A stretch of DNA of 64,000 nucleotides from Cystobacter ferrugineus (GTDB lineage Bacteria; Myxococcota; Myxococcia; Myxococcales; Myxococcaceae), in assembly GCF_001887355.1 (NCBI RefSeq), contig NZ_MPIN01000002.1, positions 248,001-312,000 on the forward strand. Direction: 5' to 3'. The translations under genes were made by a program, and so were the position numbers. Shown here piece after piece: positions 38,205 through 46,637 of the stretch (its first letter is position 1; each line of letters starts with the position of its first letter). The notes below the pieces were generated by a model. That model was not told where the DNA came from, did no database searches, and worked only from the letters and a program-made list of their open reading frames with translations.

Positions 38205-39089
38205 ATGTCCCCCGTGTTCGTCCGCCTGGGCCGGCAACTGGTGCTCGTTCCCGTGGTGGCGCTCGCGTCCTACTTCCTCATGGCCGCGCTGCCCCTCACG
38301 AGCGAGGACGAGTCCAAGCGGCAGGTGCCGCCCGAGGTGCTCGCCTCCTACCGACGGGATCTGGGCCTGGGCGAGCCGCTCGGCTTCCTGCGGCCGTGGC
38401 AGAAGCTGGTGCGCGGCGAGCGCCTGGGCACGAGCGCCCAGGGCGTCACCGGGGATGAGCTGGCGTGGAAGCTGTCGGGCAGCGTGGGCGTGGGGCTGGT
38501 GGCGCTGGTGCTCGCGCTCGGGTGGGCCCTGGCCTATGCGCTGCTCCGGGCGAGGTGGCGCCGGGGCCGGCTCGCCGTGCTCTCCGACGTGCTGCCCGCC
38601 ATCGCCTTCGGCACGCCCGTCTTCATCCCCGCGCTGCTGCTCGCCCCCGAGGTGGTGGAGCGCGGCCACCTGCTGCCCGAGCTGTGCGCCGCGCTCGTCA
38701 TCTCCGTGTGGCCCGGCATCTTCCTGGGCACCCTGGTGGCGGACGCGCTCGACACGGAGCTGGCGCGCGACTACGTGCGCACCGCGCTCGGCAAGGGCCT
38801 GTCGCCCCGCGTCGTGCTCTGGCGCCACGTGCTGCCCAACGTGCTGCCCGCCTTGTTGGACGCCGTGGGCCCCGTGGCCACCGCCCTGCTCGCCGGCTCC
38901 TTCGCCGCCGAGCGCGTCTTCGGCCTGCCCTACTTCGGCCAGCTCTACGTCCTCGCCGTGCTCCAGAAGCAGGTGGCCGTCGTGGTGGTGTCCACCACCG
39001 TGTTCGCCTCGCTGCTCGTCGTCGTCGGCCTGGCGGTGGAGGTCGTGCGCTTGTTCGTGGATCCCCGCGCGCGGGAGGTCTCCTCATGA
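38205..39089 (+). CDS. peptide ABC transporter permease, DppB/OppB type
   Basis: A 294-residue inner-membrane permease with about six hydrophobic segments. The N-terminal membrane helix (LVLVPVVALASYFLMAALPL) precedes a periplasmic loop with SYRRDLGLGEP, as in DppB. The EAA loop that contacts the ATPase is recognisable around DYVRTALGKGLSPRVVLWRHVLPN. It starts three bases after the binding protein gene and overlaps the second permease gene by four bases. Confidence 0.87.
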   Translation: MSPVFVRLGRQLVLVPVVALASYFLMAALPLTSEDESKRQVPPEVLASYRRDLGLGEPLGFLRPWQKLVRGERLGTSAQGVTGDELAWKLSGSVGVGLVALVLALGWALAYALLRARWRRGRLAVLSDVLPAIAFGTPVFIPALLLAPEVVERGHLLPELCAALVISVWPGIFLGTLVADALDTELARDYVRTALGKGLSPRVVLWRHVLPNVLPALLDAVGPVATALLAGSFAAERVFGLPYFGQLYVLAVLQKQVAVVVVSTTVFASLLVVVGLAVEVVRLFVDPRAREVSS

Positions 39090-39895
39090 GCCGCGTTCCC
39101 CCGAGGGCCTGGGTCGGGCTCGTGCTGCTGGTGGGCCTGGGGCTCGCGAGCTGGCTGGCGGGCCGGATGTTTCCCGAGGCCCTGTCCCACACCTGTCCCC
39201 TGGGGATGGATCCTTCCCACCCGGATCGGAGTGTGTGCGAGCTGGCGTTCGGGGGCTTGTGGGTCTCCCTGGTGGTGGGCCTGGCGGCCGGAGCGGTGTC
39301 CACGGCGGTGGGGCTCGGGGTGGCGATGGCGGCCCGGGGCGCGGGGGGTTGGGTGGAGCACCAGATCCTGCGCGGGGTGGATGCCTTCTTCGCCCTGCCG
39401 GACGTGCTGGTGGTGATGGTGCTGCAACTGGCCGGTCAGTCCCTCCTGGACGCCGGGCAGGCAGGCGGGCTCGGCCCCTTCGGCCTGATGGTGGTGTCCC
39501 TGGCGCTGGTGGGGTGGGCGGGGCCGGCACGCATGTTCCGCAACCGGCTCGCCACCCTGGAGGCCCAGGAGTTCGTCGCCGCCTCCCGGGCGCTCGGGGC
39601 GGGACGGTGGCACCTCTTGCGCGTCCACCTCTGGCCGGCCCTGCGTCCCTTCGTGCTCGCCGTCTTCCTCAGCCGCCTGCCCACGGCGATCCTCACCGAG
39701 TCCACCATCAGCTTCTTCGGCATCGCCCGGATGGAGCCCATGTCGCTCGGCCGCTACCTCGGCACGAGCTATGCCGCGCTCATCTACGAAGGAGGCGCAC
39801 GCGTGGTGCTACCCGCGTGGATACTCCTGGTGCTGGTGGTGCTTGGCGCCTCTCTTGCTTCCCAGGGACTTGGGGCGGGAACGCGCCGCGTCTAG
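39086..39895 (+). CDS. peptide ABC transporter permease, DppC/OppC type
   Basis: A 269-residue permease. After one N-terminal membrane helix and a periplasmic loop it has the DppC-like core, with the EAA loop FVAASRALGAGRWHLLRVHLWP and the late segment TISFFGIARMEPMSLGRYLG. The ATG overlaps the stop of the first permease (ATGA). No ATP-binding subunit gene (DppD/DppF) follows; the next gene is a response regulator, so ATPases must be shared or encoded elsewhere. Confidence 0.87.
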   Translation: MSRVPPRAWVGLVLLVGLGLASWLAGRMFPEALSHTCPLGMDPSHPDRSVCELAFGGLWVSLVVGLAAGAVSTAVGLGVAMAARGAGGWVEHQILRGVDAFFALPDVLVVMVLQLAGQSLLDAGQAGGLGPFGLMVVSLALVGWAGPARMFRNRLATLEAQEFVAASRALGAGRWHLLRVHLWPALRPFVLAVFLSRLPTAILTESTISFFGIARMEPMSLGRYLGTSYAALIYEGGARVVLPAWILLVLVVLGASLASQGLGAGTRRV

Positions 39896-40001
39896 GCCGG
39901 GGGGGGAGGCGGTTCCGAAGGGCAGTGCCTAATGTGGAATCCCAGGCCCGGATGCAGCCGTTGCCTGTCAAATGAACTCTCTCACTTCAGCGAAGGTTGC
40001 C

Positions 40002-40451
40002 ATGCCCACCGTCAACGAGGAGCTTCCCATCGCCACGGGTCACGCCCGGACCCGGGATGAAGACAACCTCAAGCTGGAACAGGTCAAGGGCTCGGTCCTG
40101 ATCGTCGAGGACGATCCGGCGCACCGCGAGCTGCTGGTGGAGCTGGTGAGCCAGTGGGGTTACGAGGCCCTTCCCGTGGGGAGCGCCGAGGAGGCCGAGT
40201 TCGCCGTGCGCAACAAGCGCATGGACGCGGCCATCGTGGACGTCTTCCTGCCCGGCCGCAGCGGCACCAACCTCATGGCCCGGCTCCGGGAGAAGTTCCC
40301 CCAGTCGGTGCTCATCGGGGTGAGCGCCATGAGCGACGCGTCCATGGCCCGCAAGTGCAAGGGGCTGGGCGCGGATCTGTTCATCGGCAAGCCCCTCAAC
40401 CCGGAGAAGCTCGCCCAGGCGCTCCAGTCCCAGCACAAGAGCTGGCACTAG
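40002..40451 (+). CDS. stand-alone response regulator receiver (CheY-like)
   Basis: A 149-residue protein made of about 25 variable residues and one REC domain. Acidic residues sit in [13 protein letters not shown], the phosphoacceptor is Asp 80 in [12 protein letters not shown], the Ser/Thr switch is in IGVSAMSD, and the conserved Lys is in [10 protein letters not shown]. There is no output domain, so it probably acts through protein contact or in a phosphorelay. No kinase gene is adjacent. The ATG at 40002 is chosen because GAAGG precedes it; an in-frame ATG at 39972 lacks a ribosome site. Confidence 0.85.
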   Translation: MPTVNEELPIATGHARTRDEDNLKLEQVKGSVLIVEDDPAHRELLVELVSQWGYEALPVGSAEEAEFAVRNKRMDAAIVDVFLPGRSGTNLMARLREKFPQSVLIGVSAMSDASMARKCKGLGADLFIGKPLNPEKLAQALQSQHKSWH

Positions 40452-40528
40452 GCCCGCATGGGCTCCGGGCATTGGCCTCGGGGACGAATGGGTTGCGCCG
40501 CGAGGGGGAAGGGCAGAAACTTCCCTCT

Positions 40529-41074
40529 GTGCAGACACTCGTTCCTGGCCTCCTCGTGGCGATGCCACAACTGACGGACTCGAACTTCCGGCGCTCGGTG
40601 GTCCTCATGCTCGAGCATGGGGAGGCAGGCTCGATGGGCCTGGTCATCAACCGGGGGGCCTCCCTGACGTTGGGAGACCTGGCCAAGAACCAGTCCCTGG
40701 CGATCGCCCCCGAGCGCTCCCGGCAGCCCGTCTTCGTGGGTGGCCCGGTGGAGAACCATCGGGGCTTCGTGCTGCACAACAACGAGCAGGTGACGGAGAA
40801 GCACGAGGTGGTGCCCGGGCTCTACCTGAGCCTCACCCTGGACACGCTCGGCCCCCTGCTCAAGGACCCGTCGTCCCACCTGCGCTTCTGCCTGGGGTAT
40901 GCCAACTGGGGTCCCCGCCAGTTGGAGAACGAGCTGGCCTCGGGCGCCTGGCTCTTCGCCGAGGCGTCCGCTCGTCCGGTGCTCGAAGGCGACCCGGGTC
41001 TGCTATGGGACAGCACCCTGAAGAGCATGGGGGTGGATCCCGCCATGCTGCTCAAGGGGAAGGGACTGAACTGA
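40529..41074 (+). CDS. YqgE/AlgH family protein (UPF0301)
   Basis: A 181-residue protein of the YqgE/AlgH family: [20 protein letters not shown] at the start, [28 protein letters not shown] and [16 protein letters not shown]. The biochemical function is not established. The start GTG at 40529 gives the typical N-terminus. Its stop overlaps the bolA start (TGATG), so it heads a YqgE-BolA-glutaredoxin operon. Confidence 0.85.
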   Translation: MQTLVPGLLVAMPQLTDSNFRRSVVLMLEHGEAGSMGLVINRGASLTLGDLAKNQSLAIAPERSRQPVFVGGPVENHRGFVLHNNEQVTEKHEVVPGLYLSLTLDTLGPLLKDPSSHLRFCLGYANWGPRQLENELASGAWLFAEASARPVLEGDPGLLWDSTLKSMGVDPAMLLKGKGLN

Positions 41075-41331
41075 TGCTTGATCCGAATTTCATCCGCGAG
41101 CGGATTCTCGGCGCGCTGCCCGGCTCGGAGGTGGACGTGAACGACACCACCGGTACGGGAGATCACTTCGAGGCGCGCGTGGTGAGTCCCGCTTTCGCGG
41201 GCAAGTCCATGGTGGAGCAGCACCAACTGGTGTACGCGCCGCTGCAGCAGTGGTTGAAGTCCGGTGAGCTGCACGCGCTGGCGCTCAAGACCTATTCGCC
41301 CGAGCAGTGGAAGAAGCTCGGATCCCGCTAG
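41074..41331 (+). CDS. BolA family protein
   Basis: An 85-residue BolA with the DHFEARVVSPAFAGKSMVEQHQLVY core and the terminal HALALKTYSPEQW segment, which holds the conserved His that helps bind a [2Fe-2S] cluster shared with a monothiol glutaredoxin. That partner is encoded directly downstream. The ATG overlaps the preceding stop. Confidence 0.9.
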   Translation: MLDPNFIRERILGALPGSEVDVNDTTGTGDHFEARVVSPAFAGKSMVEQHQLVYAPLQQWLKSGELHALALKTYSPEQWKKLGSR

Positions 41332-41346
41332 ACAGGAGTGAGAGAG

Positions 41347-41667
41347 ATGTCTCCGGAGCTCAAGGCTCGTTTCGACGCTGAAGTGAAGAACCACAAGATC
41401 GTGCTGTTCATGAAGGGCAACGCGCTCTTCCCCCAGTGCGGCTTCTCCGCGCGCGCGCTGCAGATCCTGCAGCAGCACGGCGAGGTGCACACGGTGGACG
41501 TGCTGGCCGACCCCGCGGTGCGCCAGGGCATCAAGGACTACTCCAACTGGCCCACCATTCCGCAGGTGTACATCCACGGGAAGTTCGTGGGTGGCTCGGA
41601 CATCCTCATGGATCTGGAGGAGCGTGGCGAGCTGGCGGACCTGGTGGCGGGCAAGAGCCCGGCCTGA
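41347..41667 (+). CDS. grxD: monothiol glutaredoxin (Grx4/GrxD type)
   Basis: A 106-residue monothiol glutaredoxin with the CGFS active site in FPQCGFSARAL, the FMKGNALFPQCGFS context, the TIPQVYIHGKFVGGSDI glutathione-binding segment and a typical end. Such proteins carry [2Fe-2S] clusters with glutathione and pair with BolA. The ATG at 41347 is preceded by AGGAG at a normal distance. It is the last gene of the YqgE-BolA-Grx operon. Confidence 0.94.
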   Translation: MSPELKARFDAEVKNHKIVLFMKGNALFPQCGFSARALQILQQHGEVHTVDVLADPAVRQGIKDYSNWPTIPQVYIHGKFVGGSDILMDLEERGELADLVAGKSPA

Positions 41668-41741
41668 GTCTCCCCGAGGCCCTCTCGTGCTGACGCGAGA
41701 GGGCCCGAGCACCCCCGCGACGCAGAAGTCCTGGACCCGAC

Positions 41742-42995
41742 GTGGCCGCCCCCCGACTGAGTGAAGAGAAGCCCGAGGCGCTCGAGCCGGAGATCGCGGA
41801 GTCCTCGTCCGAGGGCTCCCTGGCGCTCGTCTCGCCGCCGGAAGCACGGGAGGAAGCACGCGCTTCTCCCTCGTGGAAGGAGCGGCTCCAGGCCTTCCGG
41901 GCGCGCCACGCGAAGGCGGAGCTGGCGCTGCTGTTCTTCGCGAGCTTCGCGTACGACATCCTCACGCTGCCGCGCATCGACAACCGCTTCACGCTCACCA
42001 AGCAGGGGCTGTTCCTCGCCGTGCTGGGGTGGCTGTTGTGGTTGGAGCTGCGCTGGCACGAGGGCGCCGCACCCCCGAGAGGCCTGTCCCGGGTGTGGCG
42101 CTTTCGCGAGGATGCGTTGCACTTCCTGCTCGGCGGCCTGCTGAGCCCCTACACGCTCTTCTATTTCAAGAGCGCCTCCGGGCTGACGTCGTTCCTGTTC
42201 CTCGCGAGCGTCTTCGGGGTGCTGGTGGCCAACGAGCTGCCGCGCTTCCGGGCGCGGGGGCCGGTGGTGCGCGTGGGGCTCTACGCCTTCTGCCTCACCT
42301 CGTACTTCGCGTACCTGCTGCCCGTGGTGCGCGGCTACTACAGCGGGATGTTGTTCCTGTGGGCCGCGAGCCTGTCCGCCGCGGTGATGGGCGTGCTGGC
42401 GGTGCTGGCCCATGGCCGGAAGAGCGAGGGCCGGCATCCGTGGTGGCACATCCTCGTGCCGGGGTGGGGCGTGCAGGCGGTGCTGCTCGGCCTGTACGCC
42501 CTGAAGGCGATTCCCCCGGTGCCCCTGTCCCTGCTCTCGAGCGGCATCTACCACGACGTGCAGGTGGTGAAGGGGCCTCGGGGCCGCGACTACCGGCTGC
42601 TGCACGAGGGCGATGGGTGGAAGCCCTGGGCCCGAGGGGATCAGGACTTCCGGGCGCGCCCGGGCGATCGGGTCTACTTCTTCGCCAGCGTCTTCGCGCC
42701 CACGAGCTTCAAGCCCCAGTACCCGGGAGACAAGGGCACGCGGCTGCGCTTGCGCTGGGAGTACGACGATCCGAAGAAGGGCTGGACGGAGTTCCACACC
42801 TACGACGGGCTGTACCTGGGACAGGGCGGGAGGGATCGGGGCTTCCGCACGTTCGCGTACCTGACGGCGCCCCGGCCCGGGGACTGGCGCGTCTCGCTGG
42901 AGACCGAGGATGGGCGGGAGGTGGGCCGACTGTCCTTCACCGTCACGCCCGATACCTCCACCCAGGAGCGCGAGTTCAAGGTGACGGCGGGCTGA
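41742..42995 (+). CDS. membrane protein with C-terminal DUF2914-like domain
   Basis: A 417-residue inner-membrane protein. Residues 1-65 are cytoplasmic, then about seven hydrophobic segments run to about residue 265 (for example LALLFFASFAYDILTLPRI and LHFLLGGLLSPYTLFYF). The rest is a soluble domain of about 150 residues resembling DUF2914: RPGDRVYFFASVFAP, LRLRWEYDDPKKGWTEF and GDWRVSLETEDGREVGRL. Function is unknown. The start is GTG 41742. It is convergent with rsmE, three bases apart. Confidence 0.75.
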   Translation: MAAPRLSEEKPEALEPEIAESSSEGSLALVSPPEAREEARASPSWKERLQAFRARHAKAELALLFFASFAYDILTLPRIDNRFTLTKQGLFLAVLGWLLWLELRWHEGAAPPRGLSRVWRFREDALHFLLGGLLSPYTLFYFKSASGLTSFLFLASVFGVLVANELPRFRARGPVVRVGLYAFCLTSYFAYLLPVVRGYYSGMLFLWAASLSAAVMGVLAVLAHGRKSEGRHPWWHILVPGWGVQAVLLGLYALKAIPPVPLSLLSSGIYHDVQVVKGPRGRDYRLLHEGDGWKPWARGDQDFRARPGDRVYFFASVFAPTSFKPQYPGDKGTRLRLRWEYDDPKKGWTEFHTYDGLYLGQGGRDRGFRTFAYLTAPRPGDWRVSLETEDGREVGRLSFTVTPDTSTQEREFKVTAG

Positions 42996-42998
42996 GGT

Positions 42999-43748
42999 TC
43001 AGGCCGGGCGGGGAGATTCCGCCCGCAGCAGGGCGAGCTGCCCCAGGAGCACGGGGACGGCGGTCTCCACCCGGAGGATGCGCGGCCCGAGCGAGAAGGG
43101 GTGGAAGCCGTGCCGCGCCAGGAGGTCGGCCTCGAAGGGCACCCAGCCGCCGTCGGGCCCCACGGCGAGCACCACGCGCGGCGCGGCCTGGACGCCCACC
43201 CGGGAGAGGGGCTCGGCAGCGGGCGGGTGGGGCAGGAGGCGGAGCGCCTCGGTGCCGAAGAGGGAGTCGAGCTCGTCCTCGACGAAGGGGCGGAAGCGCT
43301 CGCGCACGAGCACCTCGGGCAGCCGGGTGTCGCGCGCCTGCTCGAGTCCCTGGAGGAGCAGCTCCGCGACGAAGTCCCCTTCGAGCACCTTGGAGTCGAA
43401 GTAGCTCTTCTCCACGCGGGCGGCGTTGACGAGCACGACGCGGTCCACGCCGAGCTGGGCCACGGCGGGCAGCACGCGCTTGAGGGCCTTGGGGCGGGGA
43501 ATGGCGAGCACCAGATCCACGCCCGCTCGGGGAGGGGGCGGCTCGGTGAGGGAGACGCGCAGGCGGAGCAGGCCGGGGGAGTTCTCCAGCACCTCGCCGG
43601 TGCCCACGAGCCCTCCGAGCTTGCCCACCCGGAGCGTCTCGCCGGGCTCGGCGCGGAGGATCTCGCGGGCGTGCTGGGCGCGGCGGCCCGTCATCTGGAC
43701 GGTGCCGTCGGGGAGGAAATCCGAGTCGTGGAGGAGGAGCAGGTTCAC
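42999..43748 (-). CDS. rsmE: 16S rRNA (uracil-1498-N3)-methyltransferase
   Basis: A 249-residue SPOUT-fold methyltransferase. The small N-terminal PUA-like domain contains HAREILRAEPGETLRV; the C-terminal domain has PRPKALKRVLPAVAQLGVDRV, RFRPFVEDEL, the AdoMet loop LAVGPDGGWVPFE and the knot segment LGPRILRVETA. It methylates U1498 in the decoding region. The start is GTG 43748. It is divergent from the DTW gene with 51 bases between the starts; the two act on RNA and may share a control region. Confidence 0.93.
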   Translation of the reverse strand: MNLLLLHDSDFLPDGTVQMTGRRAQHAREILRAEPGETLRVGKLGGLVGTGEVLENSPGLLRLRVSLTEPPPPRAGVDLVLAIPRPKALKRVLPAVAQLGVDRVVLVNAARVEKSYFDSKVLEGDFVAELLLQGLEQARDTRLPEVLVRERFRPFVEDELDSLFGTEALRLLPHPPAAEPLSRVGVQAAPRVVLAVGPDGGWVPFEADLLARHGFHPFSLGPRILRVETAVPVLLGQLALLRAESPRPA

Positions 43749-43799
43749 GGGTCCTTGTCCTACCTTGCCGCGAGTCCCGGGGGCCGATAAAGCGCGGGG

Positions 43800-45008
43800 G
43801 TGCGTTCTCTCTGTCTGCGGTGCCTCCGCCCCCAGGCCACGTGCTACTGCGCGCGCGTGCCCCGGGTGGACTCGCGCACCCACGTCGTCTTCCTCCAGCA
43901 CCCGCGCGAGCGGCGGGTGGCCATTGGCACCGCCCGCATGGCGCACCTGGCCCTCTCCAACTCCGAGCTGCACGTGGGTCTGGACTTCACCAACCACGCC
44001 CGGCTCGCCGAGCTCGCCGCCCGTCCCGAGCGTGTCGCCGTCCTCTTCCCCGGCGAGGAGGCCATGTCCATCGAGGAGGCGAGGGCGAATCCCCCCGAGA
44101 CGCTCATCGTGGTGGATGGCACCTGGCCGCTCGCGCGCAAGCTGGTGAAGAGCAATCCGCTGCTCGCGGGCCTGCCGCGCATCGGCTTCGTCCCGCGCCG
44201 CCCGAGCAACTACCGCATCCGCGCCGAGCCGGCCGACCACTGCGTCTCCACCATCGAGGCCGTGGTGGAGGTGCTGGGCCTGCTCGAGGGCGGCCAGGAG
44301 CGCTTCGATACGCTGCTCGGCGCCTTCGACTTCATGGTGGACACGCAGCTCGAGCGCCAGTCGACGCGCGACGGCCCGGCGCGCAAGCGCCTCTACAAGT
44401 CCCCCTGGCGGCCGCCCCTGGAGCTGCGCTCGATCGCCGAGGACTTCGAGCACCTGGTGCTCCTCTACGCCGAGGCCAACGCGCATCCCCAGGAGGAGAA
44501 CCTCCCCTCGGAGCTGGCGCACCTGGTGGCGATGCGTCCCTCCACCGGTGAGCGCCTGGAGGCGGTGCTCGCGCCGCGCCAGCCGCTCGCGCGCAGCACG
44601 TCCCTGCACGTGGAGCTGCCCGAGGCGGAGCTGCTCGCGGGCGAGTCCGTGGACTCAGGCCTCGCGCGCTTCCAGGCCTTCCTGCGCCCGGGGGACAAGC
44701 TCGCGGTGTGGACGACGTTCGCGTTGGACCTGCTGCGGCGCGACGGCTTCCCCGTGCCCGAGGCGGTGAACGTGCGGCTCGCGAGCGCGCGGGCGCTCAA
44801 GCAGAAGACGGGGGGAGTGGAACAGGCGGCGGAGCTGCTCGGGGCGCCTCGGCTCGAGCCCTGGGCTCGGGGGCGTGCCGGCCGGCGCATCGCGGCCCTG
44901 GAGGCGGTGGTCCGGGCCCTGGCGGAGCGGGGCCGGGCCACCGAGCCCCCCGCCCGGCGGTCCATGGCACCGGGCCATGTCCCTCCGGAACGGGGTGGGG
45001 GGAACTAG
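43800..45008 (+). CDS. DTW-domain protein (tRNA acp3U-type transferase) with extra C-terminal domain
   Basis: A 402-residue protein. Residues 1-195 form a DTW domain: Cys-rich start CLRCLRPQATCYC, HPRERRVAIGTARM, the signature VVDGTWPLARKL and the RPSNYRIRAEP segment. E. coli relatives (TapT and TuaA) add 3-amino-3-carboxypropyl to tRNA uridine from SAM. Residues 200-402 are not part of that family: after a hinge, a domain contains DKLAVWTTFALDLLRRDGF, VRLASARALKQKTGG and GRAGRRIAALEAVVRAL, which vaguely recalls a DEDD exonuclease fold without its acidic residues. The start is GTG 43800. Confidence 0.82.
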   Translation: MRSLCLRCLRPQATCYCARVPRVDSRTHVVFLQHPRERRVAIGTARMAHLALSNSELHVGLDFTNHARLAELAARPERVAVLFPGEEAMSIEEARANPPETLIVVDGTWPLARKLVKSNPLLAGLPRIGFVPRRPSNYRIRAEPADHCVSTIEAVVEVLGLLEGGQERFDTLLGAFDFMVDTQLERQSTRDGPARKRLYKSPWRPPLELRSIAEDFEHLVLLYAEANAHPQEENLPSELAHLVAMRPSTGERLEAVLAPRQPLARSTSLHVELPEAELLAGESVDSGLARFQAFLRPGDKLAVWTTFALDLLRRDGFPVPEAVNVRLASARALKQKTGGVEQAAELLGAPRLEPWARGRAGRRIAALEAVVRALAERGRATEPPARRSMAPGHVPPERGGGN

Positions 45009-45009
45009 C

Positions 45010-46077
45010 TCACGTGGGGTCCGGCCGCGGCGTCTTGGGGCCGCTGGCGGGCAGCGACGGCTTGGCGATGTAGCTGGTGGGCAGCTCGCCGGTGAGCGCG
45101 TCGAGGAAGGAGACGATGTTCAGGGCCTCGGCCTCGGAGATCTGCTTGCCGAGCTGGTGCTTGGCCATGAGCGTCACGGCCGTCTGCAGATCGTTGATGG
45201 AGCCGTCGTGGAAGTAGGGCGCCGTGCGCGAGACGTTGCGCAGGGTGGGCACGCGGAAGACCATCCGGTCCGTCTCGCGCTTCGTCACGTCGTAGCGGCC
45301 CTGATCCTTGGTGGGGTAGGGGATGATGACGCCGAGCTTCACCAGCGAGCCGCCCAGGGCGGGGCCGTAGTGGCACTGCTGACAGCCCTGATCGATGAAC
45401 GTCTTGAGGCCGGCCTTCTCCGCGTGGGTGAGCGCCTGCTCATCCCCGGCGAGGTACTTGTCGAAGCGCGAGGGCGTGACGAGCTGCCGCTCGAAGGCGC
45501 CAATGGCCTTGGCCAGGTTGTCGTACGTCACCGGATCCGCCTGTCCGGGGAAGGTCTTCTGGAAGGCGGTGACGTAGCCGGGAATGGACTTGAGCGTCTC
45601 GACGACGTGCTCGGCGCTGGGCATCGCCATTTCCACGGGGTTGAGGATGGGGCCCTTGGCCTGATCCTCGAGCGTGGCGGCGCGGCCGTCCCAGAACTGG
45701 GTGAGGTGGGCACCGGAGTTGTACACCGTGGGCGAGTTGCGGCCGCCGAGCTGGCCCTTGTGGCCGGAGGAGAAGGACTTGCCGTCCACGCCGAAGCGGT
45801 TCAGGTCGTGGCAGCTATTGCACGAGAGCTGCTGGTTCTTCGACAGGCGGGTGTCGAAGTACAGCATGCGGCCCAGCTCCACCTTCTCCGGGGTGATGGG
45901 GTTCTTCGCGTCCTCGAACCGGCTGGGCAGCGCCTTGAACGCGGTGAGCTGCGCGCGGTTGATGATGACGTTCTGGGCGGCGGAGGTCAGGGCCTCCACG
46001 GAGGGCTGCGCGAAGGCGGAGGCCCCGGCGGTGGCGGTGACGACGAGGAGAGGACGAACGAGGGTCTTGAAGGTCAT
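45010..46077 (-). CDS. dihaem cytochrome c peroxidase/MauG-family protein, periplasmic
   Basis: A 355-residue protein with a Sec signal ending ASAFA. Two haem-binding motifs, CNSCH and CQQCH, sit in the order and spacing of bacterial dihaem peroxidases, which reduce hydrogen peroxide with electrons from small cytochromes or oxidise protein side chains. Family segments include GRMLYFDTRLSKN, RNSPTVYN, FWDGRAATLEDQA, FRVPTLRNV and PYFHDGS. A close paralogue, made as a lipoprotein, lies at 48391. The genes converge with the DTW gene two bases away. Confidence 0.92.
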   Translation of the reverse strand: MTFKTLVRPLLVVTATAGASAFAQPSVEALTSAAQNVIINRAQLTAFKALPSRFEDAKNPITPEKVELGRMLYFDTRLSKNQQLSCNSCHDLNRFGVDGKSFSSGHKGQLGGRNSPTVYNSGAHLTQFWDGRAATLEDQAKGPILNPVEMAMPSAEHVVETLKSIPGYVTAFQKTFPGQADPVTYDNLAKAIGAFERQLVTPSRFDKYLAGDEQALTHAEKAGLKTFIDQGCQQCHYGPALGGSLVKLGVIIPYPTKDQGRYDVTKRETDRMVFRVPTLRNVSRTAPYFHDGSINDLQTAVTLMAKHQLGKQISEAEALNIVSFLDALTGELPTSYIAKPSLPASGPKTPRPDPT

Positions 46078-46223
46078 TGGAGTCTGCTCTCACTGAGCTT
46101 CGCGGCCGGGAACTCCTGTCGGAGCGAAGTGGGGGACGCCGGAAGCGAGCGTGAAACTAGCAGTCTCCTGGGCGGAGAGGGAACCCATGGGACGATCCGC
46201 ATCCCAGCCAGCCAGGCAGGCGG

Positions 46224-46559
46224 CTAGTCGCCGAACACCGTCACGCAGTACTTCGCGTAGATGCCGAGGATGTTCTCGAACTTGTGGTCCACGTGGGTGA
46301 TGCGGGTGATGTTGGCCTTGCGAGCCGCGTCCGAGGCGGTGGCGTCTCCGGTGGTGACGATGCCCAGGATGGACATCACGCAGCCCTCGGCGCTCTTGTT
46401 GCCCAGCCGCGCCTGCTCGTTGATGAACTCGCGCGCCGACGTGGACGCGTAGAGCGACGTGGTCCCGATGACGGGGCGGCCCATGAACGCCACGCCCGCG
46501 CAGCCCGACAGCGTCAGGGTCAGCAGGGCGACGGCGGACAGCTTGTTCATCGGGTGCAT
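46224..46559 (-). CDS. small TRL-like lipoprotein
   Basis: A 111-residue lipoprotein with signal MHPMNKLSAVALLTLTLSGC. The mature part resembles the TRL family (PF13146): TTSLYASTSAREF, then a region with SAEGCVMSILGIVTTGDATASDAARKANITRITHVDHKFENILGIYAKYCVTVFG; SILGIVTTGDAS-type sequence is the family core. Function is unknown. The start at ATG 46559 has GAGG upstream. Confidence 0.75.
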   Translation of the reverse strand: MHPMNKLSAVALLTLTLSGCAGVAFMGRPVIGTTSLYASTSAREFINEQARLGNKSAEGCVMSILGIVTTGDATASDAARKANITRITHVDHKFENILGIYAKYCVTVFGD

Positions 46560-46637
46560 GGGTCCTCGCTCGGTCCAGAGGCGGCCGTGGCCGCTGCATC
46601 TAACCCGCGAGTGTCGCGGAGGCAAATTCCAGGTGAG

